A stretch of DNA of 64,000 nucleotides from Okapia johnstoni (lineage: Eukaryota; Chordata; Mammalia; Artiodactyla; Giraffidae), in NCBI GenBank assembly GCA_024291935.2, contig CM044309.1, positions 1,426,001 to 1,490,000 of the forward strand, written 5' to 3'. The position numbers were made by a program, and so were the translations under genes. The first letter of the stretch is position 1. Every line of letters begins with the position of its first letter. Shown piece after piece: positions 52,096 through 63,708 of this stretch. The notes under the pieces were generated by a model that was not told the origin of the DNA, searched no databases, and saw nothing but the letters and a program-made list of their open reading frames with translations.

Positions 52096-52239
52096 TTCTT
52101 GGAAAGAATAGTGAATTAATGTTTGAAGTTCTTGAATATCTGAAAATATTTTTGATTTGTATTCACATTGGGTTTATAATTTGCCATGGTACAGAAGTGA
52201 GCATATAATTTCACGTAGAAATTGGAAAATTTGCTCCAT

Positions 52240-52288
52240 TGTCATTTAGCATTTTTAAAATTAATTTAATTTTTAGTTGAAGGATAGT
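52240..52288 (-). mobile_element. Possible L1 3' terminus, minus strand
   Basis: AATTTAATTTTTAGTTGAAGGATAGTTG is like the start of an antisense artiodactyl L1 3' end. It runs straight into the BovB tail. It is too short to be sure. Confidence 0.4.
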
Positions 52289-52511
52289 TGTCGCTCAGTC
52301 GTGTCCGATTCTTTGTGACCCCATGAATCGCAGCACACCAGGCCTTCCTGTCCATCACCAACTCCCGGAGTTTACCCAAACCCATGTCCATCAAGTTAGT
52401 GATGCCATCCAACCATCTCATCCTCTGTTGTCCCCTTCTCCTCCTGCCCCCAATCCTTCCCAGCATTAGGGTCTTTTCCAATGAGTCAACTCTTCGCGTG
52501 AGGTGGCCAAA

Positions 52512-53813
52512 TTATTGGAGTTTCATCCTCAACATCAGTCCTTCCAATGAACACCCAGGACTGATCTCCTTTAGGATGGACTGGTTGGATCTCCTTGCAG
52601 TCCAAGGGACTCTCAAGAGTCTTCTCCAACACCACAGTTCAAACGCATCAATTCTTCGGCGCTCAGCTTTCTTCACTGTCCAACTCTTACATCCATACAT
52701 GACCACTGGAAAAACCATAGCCTTGACTAGATGGACCTTTGTTGGCAAAGTAATGTCTCTGCTTTTAAATAAGCTATCTAGGTTGGTCATAACCTTCCTT
52801 CCAAGGAGTAAGCGTCTTTTAATTTCATGGCTGCAGTCACCATCAGCAGTGATTTTGGAGCCCAAAACAATAAAGTCTGACACTGTTTCCACTGTTTCCC
52901 CATCTATTTCCCATGAAGTGATGGGACCAGATGCCATGATCTTAGTTTTCTGAACGTTGAGCTTTAAGCCAACTTTTTCACTCTCCTCTTTCACTTTCAT
53001 CAGGAGGCTCTTTAGTTCTTCACTTTCTGCCATAAGGGTGGTGTCATCTGCGTATCTGAGGTTATTAATATTTCTCCTGGCAATCTTGATTCCAGCTTGT
53101 GTTTCTTCCAGCCCAGCGTTTCTCATGATGTACTCTGCATATAAGTTAAATAAGCAGGGTGACAATATACAGCCTTGACGTACTCCTTTTCCTATTTGGA
53201 ACCAATCTGTTGTCCCATGTCCAGTTCTAACTGTTGCTTCCTGACCTGCATACAGGTTTCTCAAGAGACAGGTCAGGTGGTCTGGTATTCCCATCTCTTT
53301 CAGAATTTTCCACAGTTTATTGTGATCCACACAGTCAAAGGCTTTGGCATAGTCAATGAAACAGAAATAGATGTTTTTCTGGAACTCTCTTGCTTTTTTG
53401 ATGATCCAGTGGATATTGGCAATTTGATCTCTGGTTCCTCTGCCTTTTCTAAATCCAGTTTGAGCATATGGAAGTTCATGGTTCACGTATTGTTGAAGCC
53501 TGGCTTGGAGAATTTTGAGCATTACTTTACTAGCATGTGAGATGAGTGCAATTGTGCGGTAGTTTGAGCATTCTTTGGCATTGCCTTTCTTTGGGATTGG
53601 AATGAAAACGGACCTTTTCCAGTCGTGTGGCCACTGCTGAGTTTTCCAAATTTGCTGGCATATCGAGTGCAGCACTTTCACAGCATCATCTTTTAGGATT
53701 TGAAATAGCTCCACTGAAATGCCATCACCTCCAGTAGCTTTGTTTGTAGTGATGCTTCCTAAGGCCCACTTGACTTCACATTCCAGGTTGTCTGGCTCTA
53801 GGTGAGTGATCAC
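52512..53813 (-). pseudogene. BovB ORF2 RT and C-terminus (433 codons open)
   Basis: The frame contains the whole RT: IPIPKKGNAKECSNYRTIAL near residue 71, FRKGRGTRDQIAN near 121, FIDYAKAFDCVD near 152, GVRQGCILSPCLFNLYAEYIM near 210 and catalytic YADD at 254-257. The C-terminal domain follows to LMLRMKLQ, where a stop ends the frame about 75 codons before the normal end. The C-terminal remainder is open again at 52266-52481. The ATG at 53813 is internal to ORF2 and only marks where the preceding frameshift ends. The catalytic motifs look intact, but the 5' truncation and breaks make it inactive as an element. Confidence 0.92.
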
Positions 53814-54379
53814 ACCGTCATGATTATCTTGGTCGTGAAGATCTTTTTTGTATCATTCTTCTGTGTATTCTTGCCACCTCTTCTTGCCATATCTTCTGTT
53901 TCTGTTAGATCCATACCATTTCTGTCCTTTATTGTGCCCATCTTTGTATGAAATGCTGCCTTGGTATCTATAATTTTCTTGAGGAGATCTCTAATTTTTC
54001 CCATTCTATTGTTTTCCTCTATTTCTTTGCATTGATCACTGAGGAAGGCTTTCTTATCTCTCCTTGCTATTCTTTGGAACTCTGCATTCAAATGGATATA
54101 TCTTTCCTTTCCTCCTTTGCCTTTTGCTTTTCTTCTTTTCTCAGCTATTTGTAAGGCTTCCTGAGACAACCGCTTTGCCTTTTTGCATTTCTTTTTCTTG
54201 GGGTTGGTCTTGATCACTGCCTCCTGTACAATGTCACGAACCTCCATCCATAGTTCTTCAGGTACTCTGTCTATCAGATCTAATCCCTTGAATATATTTG
54301 TCACTTCTACTGTATAATTGTAAGGGATTTGATTTTGGTCATAACTGAATGGTCTAGTGGTTTTCCCTACTTTCTTCAA
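53810..54379 (-). pseudogene. BovB ORF2 linker between endonuclease and RT, frameshifted
   Basis: A 189-codon frame with a Lys/Arg-rich linker (NPKKKKCKKAKRLSQEALQIAEKR, then HLNAEFQRIARRDKKAFLSDQCKEIEENNRMGK). After GTIKDRNGMDLTETED the text departs from the family (expected a KKRWQEYTEELYKKDLH-like stretch). This indicates a two-base insertion near 53890, so this frame and the RT frame were once one ORF. Confidence 0.9.
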
Positions 54380-54776
54380 TTTAAGTCTGAATTTGTCAAT
54401 AAGGAGTTCATGATCTGAGCCACAGTCAGCTCCCAGTCAGTTTTACTGACTATAGAGCTTCTCTATCTTTGGCTGCAAAGAATATAATCAATCTGATTTC
54501 AGTATTGACCATCTGGTGATGTCTATGTGTAGAGTCTTCTCTTGTGTTGTTGGAAGAGGGTGTTTGCTATGACCAGTGCATTCTCTTGGCAAAACTCTAT
54601 TAGCCTTTGCCCTGCTTCATTCTGTACTCCAAGGCCAAATTTGCCTGTTACTCCAGGTATCTCTTGACTTCCTACTTTTGCATTCTAATCATAGCCCATA
54701 AGAAAGAATGTGACTTTAATATTGGCGTTTGCTGGGGTGCTTGACCGTTCACTTGTTCCTTTTCTTTAAACCATAG

Positions 54777-55095
54777 TGGAAATGAAAAGCGAAAGACACT
54801 CAGTCGTGTCTGGCTGTTTTTTACCACACGGACTATACAGTCCATGGAATTCTCCAGTCCAGAATACCGGAGTGGGTAGCTTTTCCCTTCTCCAGGGGAT
54901 CCTCCCAATCCAGGGATCGAACCCAGGTTTCCCGCATTGCAGGCGGATTCTTTACCAGCTGAGCCACAGAGGATGCCCAAGAATACTGGAGTGGGTAGCC
55001 TATCCTTTCTCCAGGGGATCCTCCCAACCCAGGGATCAAACCCAGGTCTCCTGCATTGTAAGTGGATTTTTTACAAGCTGAGTTATCAAGGGAGC
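54777..55095 (-). mobile_element. Composite Bov-tA SINE: one full and one partial unit, minus strand
   Basis: A full antisense Bov-tA (TGGAAATGAAAAGCGAAAGAC to CAGCTGAGCCACAGAGGATGCCC, up to about 54978) is followed without gap by a second partial unit. The second runs from AAGAATACTGGAGTGGGTAG to its own inverted head GAGTTATCAAGGGAGCC. The outer flanks share CCATAG (54771-54776, 55096-55101), so the pair may have inserted as one unit. Confidence 0.9.
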
Positions 55096-55204
55096 CCATA
55101 GACATATGCTAAATTTTCTGCTGTGTTATGGTTCCCTTTTATTGGTAGACATGTAGTGGGTGTTTCTTGGAAACAGCCAATTTTTACTAAAATGTTTCTG
55201 GAAG

Positions 55205-55400
55205 AAAAAAAAGGCATAGGCTTTAGAGCCAAGTAGACAATGAGTTCAAATAACAACTCTTCTTTGTTTTCTGTGTAAATCTGAAAATTAGTTATTATTT
55301 TTAAGTTCCTCTTTTCTCACTTATTAAGTGAATTATTCCTGCCGGTGGAGTTAAGAGGCTATGTGAGAGATATAAGGCCTGACTTACTGTTGGCACCATT
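55205..55400 (+). mobile_element. Possible MIR SINE, plus strand
   Basis: AGGCTTTAGAGCCAAGTAGACAATGAGTTCAAATAACAACTC, then TTCCTCTTTTCTCACTTATTAAG, follows the MIR outline but is very decayed. Confidence 0.45.
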
Positions 55401-55518
55401 GTAACCTAAGCATTTTATATACATTTTCCTATAGACATTATTCTTTTCAACAGCTTCTCACAGTCAATATTAACAAGTAGTCCAAATTGTTGGCATTCAT
55501 TTATTCAAAGGATTTCCT

Positions 55519-55712
55519 TTGAGGGCTCAGTCACTCAGTCTGCTCTGACTGTGACCCTTTGAATTGTAGCCTGCCAGGCCACGTCCATGGGATTTTTCAG
55601 GCAAGAATCCTGGAGTGGGTTGCCATTCCTCCTCCAGGGGAATCTTCCTGACCCAGGGATCTAACCTAGTATACTGCATTTCAGGTGGATTCTTTACTTG
55701 CTGAGACAAAAT
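55519..55712 (-). mobile_element. Bov-tA SINE, minus strand
   Basis: From GAGGGCTCAGTCACTCAGTC to TTTACTTGCTGAGACAAAAT, the altered inverted head. Short flanks ATTTCCT (55512-55518, 55713-55719) look like a TSD. It is placed at the edge of an L1. Confidence 0.88.
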
Positions 55713-57460
55713 ATTTCCTATTGTCCTTTTAATGTCTTCTAGATCTGTAGTGACAAGCCTTCTTTCAAAGCTGATCATGGTAATTTGCATTCTATCTCTC
55801 TTTCTCTGGATCAGTATAGCCCGGGGTTGATAGATTTCTTTGATCTTTTCAAAGAAACAATTTTTGGCATTTTGAGTTTTCTCAATTGCCAGTTTTCTAT
55901 TTCTTTGATTTCCACTCTTACTTTTTTTTTTCTTTCTTCTATTTATTCTTGGTTTACTGAATTGTTTCTAGCTTCTTCTGGCAGAAGTTGAAGAAACTAG
56001 ATTTAAATCTTTTTTCATATTCTAATATATGCATTAAAGTTAAACATTTCCTTATATGCATGATTTCATTTGCATGTGGAAAATTCTTAAAGAGTTGGAA
56101 AATACCAGATCACCTTACCTGCCTCCTGAGAAAACTGTATGCTGTGTGCTGGCCAAGAAGCAACAGTTAGAACCACACATGGAACAACCGACTGGTTTCA
56201 AATTGGGAAAGGAGTACCTCAAGGCTGCATATTGTTACCCTGCTTTTTAATTTATATGCAGAGTACATCATGAGAAATGCTGGACTGGATGAAGCACAAG
56301 CTGGAATCAAGATTGCTGGGAGAAATATCAGTAACTGCAGATATGCAGATAATACTACCCTAATGACAGAAAGCAAAGAGAAACCGAAGGGTCTCTTGCT
56401 CCTTGAAGGAAAAGCTATGGCAAACCTTGACAGCGTATTGCAAAGGGAAGACATCACTTTGCTGACATAGGTCTGTATAGTCAAAGCTATGATTTTTCAC
56501 GTATGAATGTGAGAGTTGAACCATAAAGAAGGCTGAGTGCCGAAGAATTGATTTTTTTGAACTGTGGTGTTGGAGAAGACTCTTGAGAGTCCCTTGGACT
56601 GCAAGGAGATCCAACCAGTCCATCCTAAAGGAGATCAGTCCTGGGTATTCATTGGAAGGACTGATGCTGAAGCTGAAACTCCAATACTTTGGCCACCTGA
56701 TGCAAAGAACTGACTCATTGGAAAAGACTTTGAGTCTGTGAAATATTGAGGGCAGGAGGAGAAGGGGTCGACAGAGGATGAGATGGCTGGATGGCATCAC
56801 CAACTCAGCGGACATGAGTTTGAGCAACCTCTGGGAGATAGTGAAGGACAGGCAAGCCTGGTTTGCTGCAGTCCATTGGGTTGCAAAGAGTTGGACACGA
56901 CTTAGCAACTAAACAGCAACAGCAATATTTGCATCCCACTTATTTCATATAATGTATTTTTATTATCACTCAGGTCATAGAAAGGGTACAGTTTGTCTGG
57001 AAATATATTTTGTCTGATATTAATATAACATTACCTCAGTCTTGTCTTGCTCACTGTTAGCAATCCATTATATTTCCCACCTGTTTACTTTCAGTCTATG
57101 TGTTCTTTATTTTTGAAGTTTATGTATGCAACAGCCAGCATGTAGTTGGGATTTCCTTTTTTAAAATTGAATTTGATATTTTAATTCTGTTTGATTGGCA
57201 TGTTCAGTCTATTAATATTTAATGTAATTATTGGTTTTGTTGGATTTAGTCTATCAGTTTGTTATTTATTTTCTCTTTGCCGCTTCTGTTTTTGTTCCTC
57301 TGCTGCTCCTTTCTTGTCATTTATGATTAATCAAATATTTTTTTAAATTCATGTTTAACTTTGTCATTGGCATTCAAGTATTTGCTCTAGGAATTATAAC
57401 ATATATTCTTAACTTTCCATACCATACTTAATAGTAATATTTTGCTGTTTTACATAAAAT
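55713..57460 (-). mobile_element. L1 ORF2 fragment, minus strand, split by BovB
   Basis: Antisense L1 ORF2: TCTTCTAGATCTGTAGTGAC, GATAGATTTCTTTGATCTTTTCAAAGAAAC and TTCTAATATATGCATTAAAG before 56075. The rest lies after 56927: ATTTGCATCCCACTTATTTC, TGTCTGATATTAATATAACA, TAGTTGGGATTTCC and CATGTTCAGTCTATTAATATTTAATGTAATTATTGG. It is old, with no usable frame. Confidence 0.85.
56076..56926 (+). mobile_element. BovB LINE 3' half, plus strand, inserted in L1
   Basis: Starts at the WKILKE..IPDHLTCLLRKLYA segment and reaches the 3' end GTTGGACACGACTTAGCAACTAAACAGC. TSD ATTTGCAT lies at 56068-56075 and 56927-56934. An internal deletion removes the part after KEKPKGLL (the text jumps to LLLEGKAMANLDS) and several frameshifts occur. 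It is an older BovB than the copies at 45 or 52 kb. Confidence 0.94.
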
Positions 57461-57512
57461 GTAAAGTTAAGATGAATTCTCAAACATAAAAGAACATGCC
57501 TTTAGAATCTTA

Positions 57513-57701
57513 GGGTCTGGGATTTCCCTAGTGGTCCAGTGGTTGAGAATCCGCCTTGTGATGCACGGACACAGATTTGATCCCTGACCGGGAACGAAGA
57601 TCCCACATGACTCAGGGCAAGTAAATCCAAGTGTTACATGGAAAGATCCCACATAATGCAACTAAAACCCCACAAAGCCAAATAAGTAAATATTAAAAAA
57701 A
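57513..57701 (+). mobile_element. CHR-type tRNA SINE, plus strand, with TSD
   Basis: The head GGGATTTCCCTAGTGGTCCAGTGGTTGAGAATCC is followed by CCTGACCGGGAACGAAGATCCCACATG, CCCACATAATGCAACTAAAACC and an A-rich tail. TSD AGAATCTTA lies at 57504-57512 and 57702-57710. Confidence 0.92.
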
Positions 57702-57710
57702 AGAATCTTA

Positions 57711-59023
57711 AGAGCACGCTACACAAATAGTTGCCTTTAAACAGTAACACGTTCAAGGGAGTGGTGGTCTTACAACAGCTTCAGAGGTAGCTCAAGGTAG
57801 AGGAGGCTCACTCTGGCTAGATTTGTGGATGTGGCTTTTGTGTGACAGACAGAAGCACACAGTGTTTCCAACAGTAACTGCACTGTTGGAAATGTGAACG
57901 GCTAGAACTGATAGGGATGAAGTTAGTTAAAAATAAAATACAACAATGAAAAGAGGCTCTGCACCTCTAAATATATTGGATAGAAAGCACGCTGAGATAT
58001 ATACCGACTGCTTCATAATTTTGTCTAGGTTAGTCGTGGATAGAGCAATTAATTAAGATTAATTCTGAGAATGTCTTACATTTCACTTGGTGAAGTTTAC
58101 ATATTAAGGCACATTGTAAACCCTAATAATTTTGCAGTTTAAAATAGACCACACAGAATAAGACATTGATTAATTCATTTGCAGAGAAACTATTTCAATT
58201 TCCTTAGTAAGTGTTTCTACTAGGTCTTTCTTAACAACATCTATAAGTAAATAATGATGGGCATGCTAGCTGTGATTATGAACACCAGAGCATGCGTTTT
58301 AGAAGATTCAGAATTGCTATTAACATTTACTAATTTTGGTTGTTTAGAATCCTACTTTGTCAAAGGCTACTAATGAGACACCTAATGAACAGCAAAGCTA
58401 TCATATATCTTCTTGTGAAGATTAGAAATGCCCATTAATGCACTAAAATTAAAAAGGAAGCAGTTACATATGGAATACTAATTATAAAACAGATTTTTTA
58501 TTTCAGTGAAAATGTTCACTGCCTCTTTGGGATACATCTGAAACGTTTACTGAAATCATTTTTTTCCTCCTGGTGGTGACAGCCAGACTGTTGAAGTTCA
58601 TGACATGTAATTTTCCAGATATTCTTTAAAAAGGCTGCTCACTAATATCATTTGGATGTGGATCAAGGCGTGTATGGATGCCACACACTCTACTCAAAGC
58701 TGCAAAACAAATAAGATACCTCGCAAAAGTGTCCCTTGGCAATCCGTATTGTTGAAACATGGTCAGTTATCTATATGAAATGATAAGGTGTAAGCCATAG
58801 TATAACTTAAAAAATTATGTCCGTGTGCTGTCTCCTTGTGTGAAGAATACACTAAAGAACTTTGGCAATCTGTGTGTATGGGTAATTCAGACTGAACAAT
58901 GCTTTTGATTTGAGAGAAATACACACCCAAGATGCCTGAATTATGGAGAAAGCCACAAGTCTTTTCACTGGGTAGACAATTTGTATGAAAGTATGTAGGA
59001 TGTGTGTGTGTCTGGTTGTGTGC
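57711..59023. other. Unique DNA, no gene seen
   Basis: About 1.3 kb of ordinary AT-rich DNA. No recognised repeat and no frame above 60 codons. This is one of the cleaner non-repeat stretches. Confidence 0.5.
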
Positions 59024-59240
59024 CTAGGCTCAGTTGCTCAGTCTGTCCGGCTCCTCGCAGCCCCAGGGATCGTAGCCTGCCAGACTCCTCTCTCCCTGGA
59101 ATTTTCCAGGCAAGGATACTGGACTGGGTTGTCATTTCCTACTCCAAGGGATCTTCCTGACCCAGGGATCGAACCTGCGTCTTTTGTATCTCGCTCATCG
59201 ACAGATGGATTCTTTACCACTGTGCCACCTGGGAAGCCCC
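59024..59240 (-). mobile_element. Bov-tA SINE, minus strand
   Basis: From CTAGGCTCAGTTGCTCAGTC to CACTGTGCCACCTGGGAAGCCCC. A small extra patch lies near 59185-59205 (ATCTCGCTCATCGACAG). It is an older copy with no TSD seen. Confidence 0.92.
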
Positions 59241-59365
59241 TGGGTATGCATCCTGTGGACCAAATCCAGAAGGAATTTTGTAAGAGGTGTCACTTGTGTT
59301 GAATTTGGCATCACCATAAGAATCTTGACTCTAGTTGTCATCTGATTCAATCCAAGAGTCTCTAT

Positions 59366-59573
59366 CAGGGCGTTTCAATCTTGGCCCCATTGACATTTGG
59401 GGCTTTCTTGATCTGGGCTACCTTGTACATTCTAGGCTGTTCCATATCATCCTTGACCTCTACTTACTAGGTAGCTTGGTGGTAACAGCCAAGTGGAAAG
59501 TCCCCAGATATTGCCAAATGTTCCATGTGGATGGTGGAGAGGTGTCAAAATTGGCCCTAGCTGAGAATCACTG
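59366..59573 (-). mobile_element. MER20 (hAT) element, minus strand
   Basis: CAGGGCGTTTCAATCTTGGC, CATTGACATTTGGGGCTTTC, TGTACATTCTAGGCTGTTCC, CCCAGATATTGCCAAATGTTCC and GCTGAGAATCACTG give the whole element in reverse. Eight-bp flanks GTCTCTAT / GTCTATAT (59358-59365, 59574-59581) match at 7 of 8 positions, as expected for hAT insertion. Confidence 0.85.
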
Positions 59574-59699
59574 GTCTATATATAAACTTGCTCTAATGAA
59601 ATGATGTATAAGGACAATTAAGCATTAAAAAGAAACACTGTACTTTAATTTGTATTTGATCAAAAAGCTAACTGGAATTTAGAAAACGATGCTGTTAAA

Positions 59700-60734
59700 C
59701 TGCTGTAGTCAATATGAATATGTGAGCAAATTTGGAAACTCAGTTGTTGCCACAGGACTAGAAAAAGCCAGTTTTCATTCCAATCTCAAAAAAGGGCAAT
59801 GCTAAAGAATGTTCAGACTGCCGCACAATTATGCTGATTTCACATGCTAGGAAAGTAATGCTCAAAACCCTTCAAGCTAGGCTTTAGCAGTACGTGAACT
59901 GAGAACTTCCACAAATACAAGTTGCATTTAGAAAAGGCAGAGGAACCAGAGATCAAATTGCCAACAGTCTTTGGATCATGGAGAAAGCAAAGGAATACCA
60001 GAAAAAGCATCTGTTTGCTTCACTGGCTATGCTAAAGCCTTTGACTGTGTGCATCACAAAAAACTGGAAAATTCTTAAAGAGATGGGAATACCAGAACAC
60101 CTTACCTGTCTTCTGACAAATCTGTATGCGATCAAGAAGCAACAGTTAGAACTGGTCATGAAACAATGGACTGATTCAAAATTGGGAAAAGAGTATGACA
60201 AGGTTGTATATTGTTACCCGGCTTATTGAATTTATATGCAGAGTACGTTATGCAAAATGCCAGGCTGGATTAATCACAAGCTGGAATTAAGATTGCCAGG
60301 AGAAACATCAAAGCCTCAGATATGAAGATGATACCATTATACTGGCAAAAAGTGAAGAGGAACTAAAGTGCCTCTTGATGAGGGAGAAAGAGGAGAGTGA
60401 AAGAACTGGCTTAAAACTCAGCATTCAAAAAACTAAGATCATGGCATCTGGTCCCATCACTTCATATCAAATAGAAGGGGAAAAAGTGGAAGCGGTGACA
60501 GATTTCAATTTCTTGGGCTACAGAATCACTGCAGACAGTGACGGCACCCATGAAATTTAAAAACGCTTGCTCCTTGGAAGGAAAGCTATGAAAAACTTAG
60601 ACAGCATATTAAAAAGCAGAGACATCACTTTACCAACAAAGGTCCATCTAGTCAAAGCTATGGTTTTTCCAGTAGTCATGTATGGATGTGAGAGTTGCAC
60701 CATAAAGAAGGCTGAGCACTGAAGAATTGATGCT
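59700..60734 (+). mobile_element. BovB LINE, older copy, plus strand, 3' end lost
   Basis: Starts in the part encoding VSKFGNSVVATGLEKASFHSNLKKGNA and passes the RT (RKGRGTRDQIAN, KAFDCVHHKKLENS). It ends at GAGCACTGAAGAATTGATGCT, before the normal 3' end. Many frameshifts and changes are present, including GYAKAFD for DYAKAFD text and a YEDDT-like change where YADDTT is expected, so even the RT site is damaged. The missing 3' terminus shows later deletion. Confidence 0.92.
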
Positions 60735-60754
60735 CTTCTTTACTTTATAGGCTA

Positions 60755-61800
60755 GGTCAGGATTCAGCAAATTTTTCTGTTAAGAGCCAGATAGTAAATA
60801 TTTAAAGATTTTCAGGCCATATAGTCTCTTTTGCAACTGAATCACAAGCTGGAATCAAGATTGCTGGGAGAAATATCAGTAACCTCAGATATGCAGATGA
60901 CACCACCCTAATGGCAAAAAGCGAAGAGGAACTAGAGAGTCTCTTGATGAAGGTGAAAGAGAGTGAAAAAGCTGACTTCAAACTCAGCATTCAAAAATGA
61001 AGATCATGGCATCCAGTCCCATCACTTCACGGCAAATAGATGGGGAAAAAAATGGAAACAGTGACAGATGTTATTTTCTTGGGCTCCAAATTCACAGTGG
61101 ACAGTGACTGCAACTATGAAATTAAAAGATGCTTGCTCCTTGGAAGAAAAGCTATGACAAATCTTGCCAGCATATTAAAAAGCAGAGACATCACTTTGCT
61201 GACAAAGGTCTGTATTGTCAGAGCTATAATTTTCCAGTAGTCATGTATGGATGTGAGAGTTGGACCGTAAAGAAGGCTGAGTGCTGAGGAATTGATACTT
61301 TTGAACTGTGGTGTTGGAGAAGACTCTTGAGAGTCCCTTGGACTGCAAGGAGATCAGACAAATCAATCCTAAAGGAAATTAACCCTGAATATTCATTGGA
61401 AAGACTGATGCTAAAGTTGAAGCTCTAATCCTTTGGCCACCTGATGCGAAGAGCTGACTCATTCTAAAAGACCCTGATGCTGGGAAAGATTGAAGGCAGG
61501 AGGAGAAGGGGGCGACAGAGGATGAGATGGTTAGATGGGCTCACCGACTCAATGGACATGAGTTTGAGCAAATTCCAGGAGATAGTGAAGGACGGGGAAG
61601 CCTGGTGTGCTGCAGTCCACAGGGTCGCAAAGAGTCGGACACAACTGAAGACTGAACAACAACCCTGCTGCTGTAGTACAAAGACATTTGCTTGGCAGTA
61701 TGTGAACAAATGAACATGGTTGTCTACCAAGAAATCTTTATTTTCCCAACAGGTTGCAATGGGACTAGCCTGTGGGTCTAAGTTTACCATCCCTTGTCCT
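60755..61800 (+). mobile_element. hAT-type element, split by BovB
   Basis: The left part (GTCAGGATTCAGCAAATTTTTCTGTTAAGAGCCAGATAGTAAATATT, to about 60840) and the right part after 61663 (CTGCTGCTGTAGTACAAAGAC, CAGTATGTGAACAAATGAACATGG, TCCCAACAGGTTGCAATGGG) are two halves of one eutherian hAT element. The BovB at 60841-61663 lies between them. The exact subfamily is not assigned. Confidence 0.75.
60841..61663 (+). mobile_element. BovB LINE 3' end, plus strand, inside a hAT element
   Basis: Starts ATCACAAGCTGGAATCAAGATTGCTGGG (GIKIAGRNISNLRYADDTTLMA) and ends GAGTCGGACACAACTGAAGACTGAACAACAAC. YADD is retained but the frame is broken several times. It overlaps in content with the preceding BovB, so it is a separate insertion. 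Confidence 0.93.
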
Positions 61801-61937
61801 GGAACACCAGCAATAGCTTTCATCTTTCAAGTTTTCTTCCTTTATCTTACATCTCTGCCTACCATGGTAATCACTATTCACATTTCTGTTTCTACTTTCT
61901 ATTTGGTTATAAATGAATATGTATCAGTCATTTGCTT

Positions 61938-62140
61938 TTTCCCCCAGTGGCTCAGTGGTAAAGAATCTGCCTGCGATTCAGAAGATGCAGGAGACCCGAG
62001 TTTGATCCCTGGGTCAGGAAAATCCTCTGAAGGAGGGCCCAGCAACCCACTCCAGTGTTCTTGCCTGGAGAATCCCATGGACAGAGGAGCCTGGCGGGCT
62101 ACAGTCCATAGATTGCACAGAGTTGGACATGACTGAAGCA
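61938..62140 (+). mobile_element. Bov-tA SINE, plus strand, head shortened
   Basis: Begins CCCCAGTGGCTCAGTGGTAAAG, lacking the first bases of the head. It ends GAGTTGGACATGACTGAAGC. The body is near consensus apart from a GGAGGGCCCAGC patch. Confidence 0.92.
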
Positions 62141-63708
62141 AATGAGCATGTATGCATATATTATAAATAATAAATTGTTTAATTTCCCTTGGTTTTGAGC
62201 TTTGTAAAATTGTGTTGCAGTCTTATACAGGTTATTGTGGAAACATGATAAATTATGAAAGCATTTTTAGGAGTTGTTATTGTTGAAGATACAAATTATT
62301 TAGTAGTGATTGCCTTCCTACATCTTTGCATTCTGCTTCTTTTTGTTGTTTAGTTTAGCTTAATTTTAATCCTTTAAGAAAAACTGAATAATTTTTCAGT
62401 AAGTATTTTAGAAGAAGCAATGATCAGAATGTAATGGGATGGATTTTTTTTTTAGCATAAGACAGTAAATGCTTATCTCAAAATATAATCAATTTTACAA
62501 AGAAGTTCTATAATTAGTCAGAGATACTAAGTTAGATTTTTATTCTTTTCATGCTCCCATTTTATTCCAGGCATAAGTTAGGTCTTCTTTACCCATTTCA
62601 ATTCAGTGTAATGAAGCATAAATCTAAAGAATGATGTATCACTACAATATATTGAAAGAATTAAAAGTGAATTCGTAGCTGATTATCTTACTGGAATTCA
62701 GTTCACTCAGAAGATACTCCTATATCAAAGCAGTGAAAGAGAGGAAAAACCCAAAGGATCAGATCCTGGCTCTTTTTATTTGTCTGTAGCATTATTCAGC
62801 TTTCCCTCTTTTAGCCATCACTCATGTCCTCTAGCCGAACGTGCCTCTGTTTAGTACCAAGTGAAGTTTATGGGTAGCAGCTGAAGCCATTGAAGTTCAT
62901 TTTTGGGAAACTGAATATTCAGAACTGTACAACATTGAACACATGAACATAAATCTGCCTCATGCATTTGTTGTCAAAATACAATATATAACTTCTATTT
63001 AGTTACAACTAACTGCAAAAAGCAATAGTACCAATGGGCAAATGTTATGCATTACCAAGTGAAAACTTGTAAATCAGATGTAATGGATGTGAAGAATATG
63101 GGGCCACAGTGGAGTGCTAACACTCTCTGAATGACAACTTTAAACAACTTCTCCAGATTGGCCTGTTGCCATAGGGTTAATAACAGTTCCATAACTATGG
63201 ATGGGTAATTTTACAGCCTTTGCACATTCTGTCTGCTGCATTTAATGTGATTTCTGTTTTAGGGCTCTGATCTCCTGGCTGTGGATAAGTAATGTGAATA
63301 CATAAATAGATTTCAACAAAAGTATAAAATAGCATGTGGCAAATTGGAAGATTCATTGGGGGAGGGCTGGGGGGTGTCATGCAGATTGTTAATGATTCTA
63401 AAAACAGTTTTCATTCAGCTAATTCACGTCTTGACTTACTTGTTTTCCGAAAGAGCTCAACGTGTAATCATGTCTTAAGATGTGCTTTTTTAAAATACTA
63501 GTCTTAGAAGAAGAAAGTAAAATAATTTACTTCCGTGGGTCTAATTCTGAAATATTTCCAGGCTAACTCAGAGACAAAGAGAAATATTATTAGTACTTTC
63601 TAAGGAAAAAAAAAATCTGCTTTTTTCTTTTTTTCCCCTTCCTTCTTTTCAGCAACAATAGAGTCAAGTATAGAGCTGTCTGTAAAGTGACATGTCAGCA
63701 AGGCCTAG
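62141..63708. other. Unique AT-rich DNA, no gene seen
   Basis: About 1.6 kb with no recognised repeat. A 61-codon minus frame (63195-63380) has no known family. T and A runs lie near 62445 and 63605. Confidence 0.5.

Larger units (their letters stand above)
52289..54688 (-). mobile_element. BovB LINE, longest copy (2.4 kb), minus strand
   Basis: Complete from the 3' end (TGTCGCTCAGTCGTGTCC) through the ORF2 C-terminus, the RT and the linker into the end of the endonuclease part. It is truncated near TTTTGCATTCTA. Family full length is about 3.2 kb, so roughly the 5' quarter is missing. The sequence is close to consensus with few breaks, suggesting a relatively young insertion. The 5' junction TSD was not found. 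Confidence 0.96.
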
